Assembly (NCBI GenBank): GCA_029933495.1
Contig: JAOZOC010000198.1
Coordinates: forward strand, 1-6,366
Direction: 5' to 3'
Length of the DNA: 6,366 nt
DNA from: Bacteroidales bacterium
GTDB lineage: Bacteria; Bacteroidota; Bacteroidia; Bacteroidales; JAADJA01
Shown: positions 4,232 to 6,366 of the stretch, one piece after another
How the letters are laid out: every line of letters starts with the position of its first letter
Position numbering within the stretch: the first letter of the stretch is position 1
Notes under the pieces: generated by a model
The model's database searches: none
What the model was told of the DNA's origin: nothing
Seen by the model: only the letters and a program-made list of their open reading frames with translations
Made by a program: the position numbers and the translations under genes

Positions 4232-6366
4232 TTATCTGGTTAAAACTTTAGCAGTAAGCCCTTCATCTGTAATAATTATATAAATTCCTTTTCCAAAACG
4301 GCTTACATCAAGTAAAGATACATTTTCACCTTCCAAAACTATCTGTCCGAAGGAGTTTATTAATTTAATATTATAATATCCGTCAAAATAGATGATTCCA
4401 TCTGTTACCGGATTAGGGAAAACCTTTATAGTAGCCAGGAAAATCTGCTCATCAATAGCTCCGGGGACATTACTCTCTCCAGGTGTCGGCTGATTAAAGA
4501 AGACCCAAATATCTGCACCATCTGTTTCCCTCCCCATTGAAATATCGCTTTGCTGCTCCCCATAAGTAATTGAGTCAAGAACAGCAAAACCTGTTGACTC
4601 ACTATCAAATAATCCGATCTCCTCTCCTATCTTACTCAGTTTAAAATTAGTATGAAACGGCCCCTGTTCAGGGTCTTTATCTGCCCAAAACAGCACAAAC
4701 TCACCGGGTTGCATTGTATAATCAGGCATTTGCCACTTGTCCGGATTTTCAAAATTATCAGTAAGATGCTTATCACCAAGCCATACAGGAACATTGTCAC
4801 CGTTGTAAACCTCTATCCAATCATTATATTCGCCGTTTTCATCGGCTATTGTACTATCATTACCAGCCATAAACTCATTGATGAAAAGTAGTGAGAATTC
4901 TGAAGGATACAATTCAAGAACTATAGGCTCACAAGGCATTTGTGAAGTATTCAGAGCGCTGTCGGCAGCATAAACCGTATATTTAATAGTCATACCAAAA
5001 TCAATGTATGTGATAGCTCCTCCATAAATATTATCTCCGGCTTCACCATCATTATGTTCCCCATCATCAAACATATCCTCCATCACCGGGGAGCCAGCAT
5101 TTACACTATAATCAATATTAACCTGCATCAAAGGCTCTTCATCGTCAACAAAAGCAGTAATCCATAAATCCTCTCCCGCTATCATCTGGCTGTTATTAAT
5201 ATACTTTATTACAGGCTTAATATTATTCATTTCAAGCTGAGACATTGTACTGCTGATTCTTGTACTGATATAAGGCTTTAACCCATAAGCAACATGGCCT
5301 CCAAGTGCTTGATTGTAAGAGTTAAGAAAATCAGAATAATCATAACCATAATCAAGTGGATAGTAAGGATCATTAACAACATATTGTGCTATCATATCTC
5401 TTAAGTCATCTATCCTCTGTGAATATTCCGGTATATCAACATACTCATCCATCAATTTATTCATATAAAAAGAAAACTGATCCCGCAGCACCTGATTCTC
5501 CATAATACGCGTATATAAAGGCCTGACATTATCACCATGTTGCTGCCAGTCGTAGATATTTCTGGTTCCCCAGTCGCGTCCAATCCAGTCAATTCCGTAA
5601 GTATTGTCCAAATCATATTGAATATACTCAAACTTCCCTGTTTTTGTGTTATGATACAGATAGAAGTTATTATTATTATAAATATATCCATCCCAGTTTC
5701 CGGTGAAAATATCTATGGCAATAACTTTCAGATAGTCATTAATATTAAATATTTTATCCATCTCGCACAGGAATGCTTCATCCGGAGTATTATTTAAAAC
5801 ATCAATAAAATGAGCCAGATCAGAATAATCATCCTGGAGCTTGTTGGTCTTCAAATCATACACACGTCTTTCACCTATCAGCAGTTTGTAATTATCAGGG
5901 TTAGATCCAAGATAATCCAAATCCGCAGGCCAGAGGCACTTATAAAGATTGCCATCCTGATTACCAAACCGTGAATCCACAAATTCTTCATCAATATGCT
6001 CAACATTGATATATAATCCGTAATAATTATTGTTTATAAATACTCTTACATGATTTGAGCGTGGTCCGGGTATATCAAATTCTCTTAGCAAATCCCAGCC
6101 AAGTTTAGATCGGATTATTGAGGGATCATTGTGTTCTCCGTTAAGATTCATCTTCTCAAGTCCGTGATATTTTCTGCCTGAGACATAAGTATTAAATGAG
6201 ACTTTAAATGATTTCTTTTGTGAATAGCGGGATGTGTTACCCCTTAACCGAAAACCAATATCATAGATTGTATCATCCAAGGTGCCATTATTAAACACAA
6301 AATCAGCATGCCATTCAATGTTACTTTCAACATTGTCATATATCCACTGAAGAGTATCAGGGTTAA
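4232..6366 (-). CDS. Secreted CotH-kinase / lamin-tail protein with T9SS sorting domain (5' end outside window)
   Basis: The frame stays open to the right edge, so the true start lies outside; 710 residues are visible, numbered from the edge. The CotH kinase-like domain covers about 1-370: RLRGNTS (39-45), KKSFKVSFN, KMNLNGEHNDPSIIRSKL (71-88), GLYINVEHID (116-125), GNWDGY (222-227, catalytic-loop type D225) and YDLDNTYG (250-257, metal-binding type D251/D253). An Ig-like segment follows with an acidic, perhaps Ca-binding loop (MFDDGEHNDGEAGDNIYGG, 431-449). A lamin-tail domain (about 492-632, INEFMAGNDSTIADENGEY onward) comes next, and last a type A Por/T9SS sorting domain (644-710) with FPNP at 649-652 and a beta-sandwich ending KVLTR. 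CotH proteins phosphorylate spore-coat proteins in Bacillus; here the protein should instead be exported across the outer membrane and anchored or released by the type IX system. The signal peptide is not in view. The TPM gene follows after 11 nt. Confidence 0.92.
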   Translation of the reverse strand, partial: NPDTLQWIYDNVESNIEWHADFVFNNGTLDDTIYDIGFRLRGNTSRYSQKKSFKVSFNTYVSGRKYHGLEKMNLNGEHNDPSIIRSKLGWDLLREFDIPGPRSNHVRVFINNNYYGLYINVEHIDEEFVDSRFGNQDGNLYKCLWPADLDYLGSNPDNYKLLIGERRVYDLKTNKLQDDYSDLAHFIDVLNNTPDEAFLCEMDKIFNINDYLKVIAIDIFTGNWDGYIYNNNNFYLYHNTKTGKFEYIQYDLDNTYGIDWIGRDWGTRNIYDWQQHGDNVRPLYTRIMENQVLRDQFSFYMNKLMDEYVDIPEYSQRIDDLRDMIAQYVVNDPYYPLDYGYDYSDFLNSYNQALGGHVAYGLKPYISTRISSTMSQLEMNNIKPVIKYINNSQMIAGEDLWITAFVDDEEPLMQVNIDYSVNAGSPVMEDMFDDGEHNDGEAGDNIYGGAITYIDFGMTIKYTVYAADSALNTSQMPCEPIVLELYPSEFSLLFINEFMAGNDSTIADENGEYNDWIEVYNGDNVPVWLGDKHLTDNFENPDKWQMPDYTMQPGEFVLFWADKDPEQGPFHTNFKLSKIGEEIGLFDSESTGFAVLDSITYGEQQSDISMGRETDGADIWVFFNQPTPGESNVPGAIDEQIFLATIKVFPNPVTDGIIYFDGYYNIKLINSFGQIVLEGENVSLLDVSRFGKGIYIIITDEGLTAKVLTR

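Noticed and set aside
4426..5797. Open frames inside the CotH-type gene (4426-4608, 4652-4891, 5461-5691, 5537-5797)
   Set aside because: All overlap a gene with clear domain matches throughout and show no recognisable protein features of their own.
6296..6298. GTG as the start of the CotH-type protein, giving a complete 688-residue gene
   Set aside because: The frame continues upstream for 22 more codons to the window edge without a stop, and those residues (ending IEWHADF) fit the usual CotH domain N-terminus. The GTG is an internal valine and the gene is truncated by the window.

Overview
The window looks like ordinary chromosomal DNA of a Bacteroidota bacterium, probably class Bacteroidia. 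Three things point there. The best promoter-like sites fit the Bacteroidota TTG / TAnnTTTG pattern. Most starts lack a Shine-Dalgarno sequence in AT-rich leaders. One large secreted protein ends in a type IX secretion (Por) C-terminal sorting domain, a system confined to this phylum. The genus cannot be told from the sequence.

Left block (1-1985): the N-terminal 176 codons of alaS (alanyl-tRNA synthetase) run leftward off the edge. Facing away from it is a two-gene rightward operon: a membrane-anchored M23 (LytM-type) cell-wall endopeptidase, then, 11 nt later, a short MerR-type regulator with a GTG start. The intergenic space holds two back-to-back, near mirror-image promoter elements inside an 11-bp inverted repeat.

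Middle block (1986-3515): the merR and hldD genes converge on a 214-bp spacer that holds a cluster of palindromes. hldD (ADP-L-glycero-D-manno-heptose 6-epimerase, LPS heptose supply) is read leftward from its own promoter-like site. Its upstream spacer of 350 bp contains an AT-rich hairpin and an unusual pair of octamer (AATGNNNN) tandem arrays in opposite orientation, able to fold into one long stem.

Right block (3516-6366): a leftward gene pair separated by 11 nt. The upstream gene, 5'-truncated by the window edge, encodes a secreted CotH-kinase / lamin-tail / T9SS-sorting-domain protein. The downstream gene encodes an exported TPM-domain protein with an unrecognised N-terminal extension. 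This pair is the least understood functional unit here.

The window is mostly envelope biology: peptidoglycan cleavage, LPS heptose and secreted surface protein. I see no mobile element, CRISPR array, RNA gene or obvious defence system. The most unexplained signals are the inverted octamer arrays, the interlocking palindromes at the hldD 3' end, and the cotH-TPM pair.
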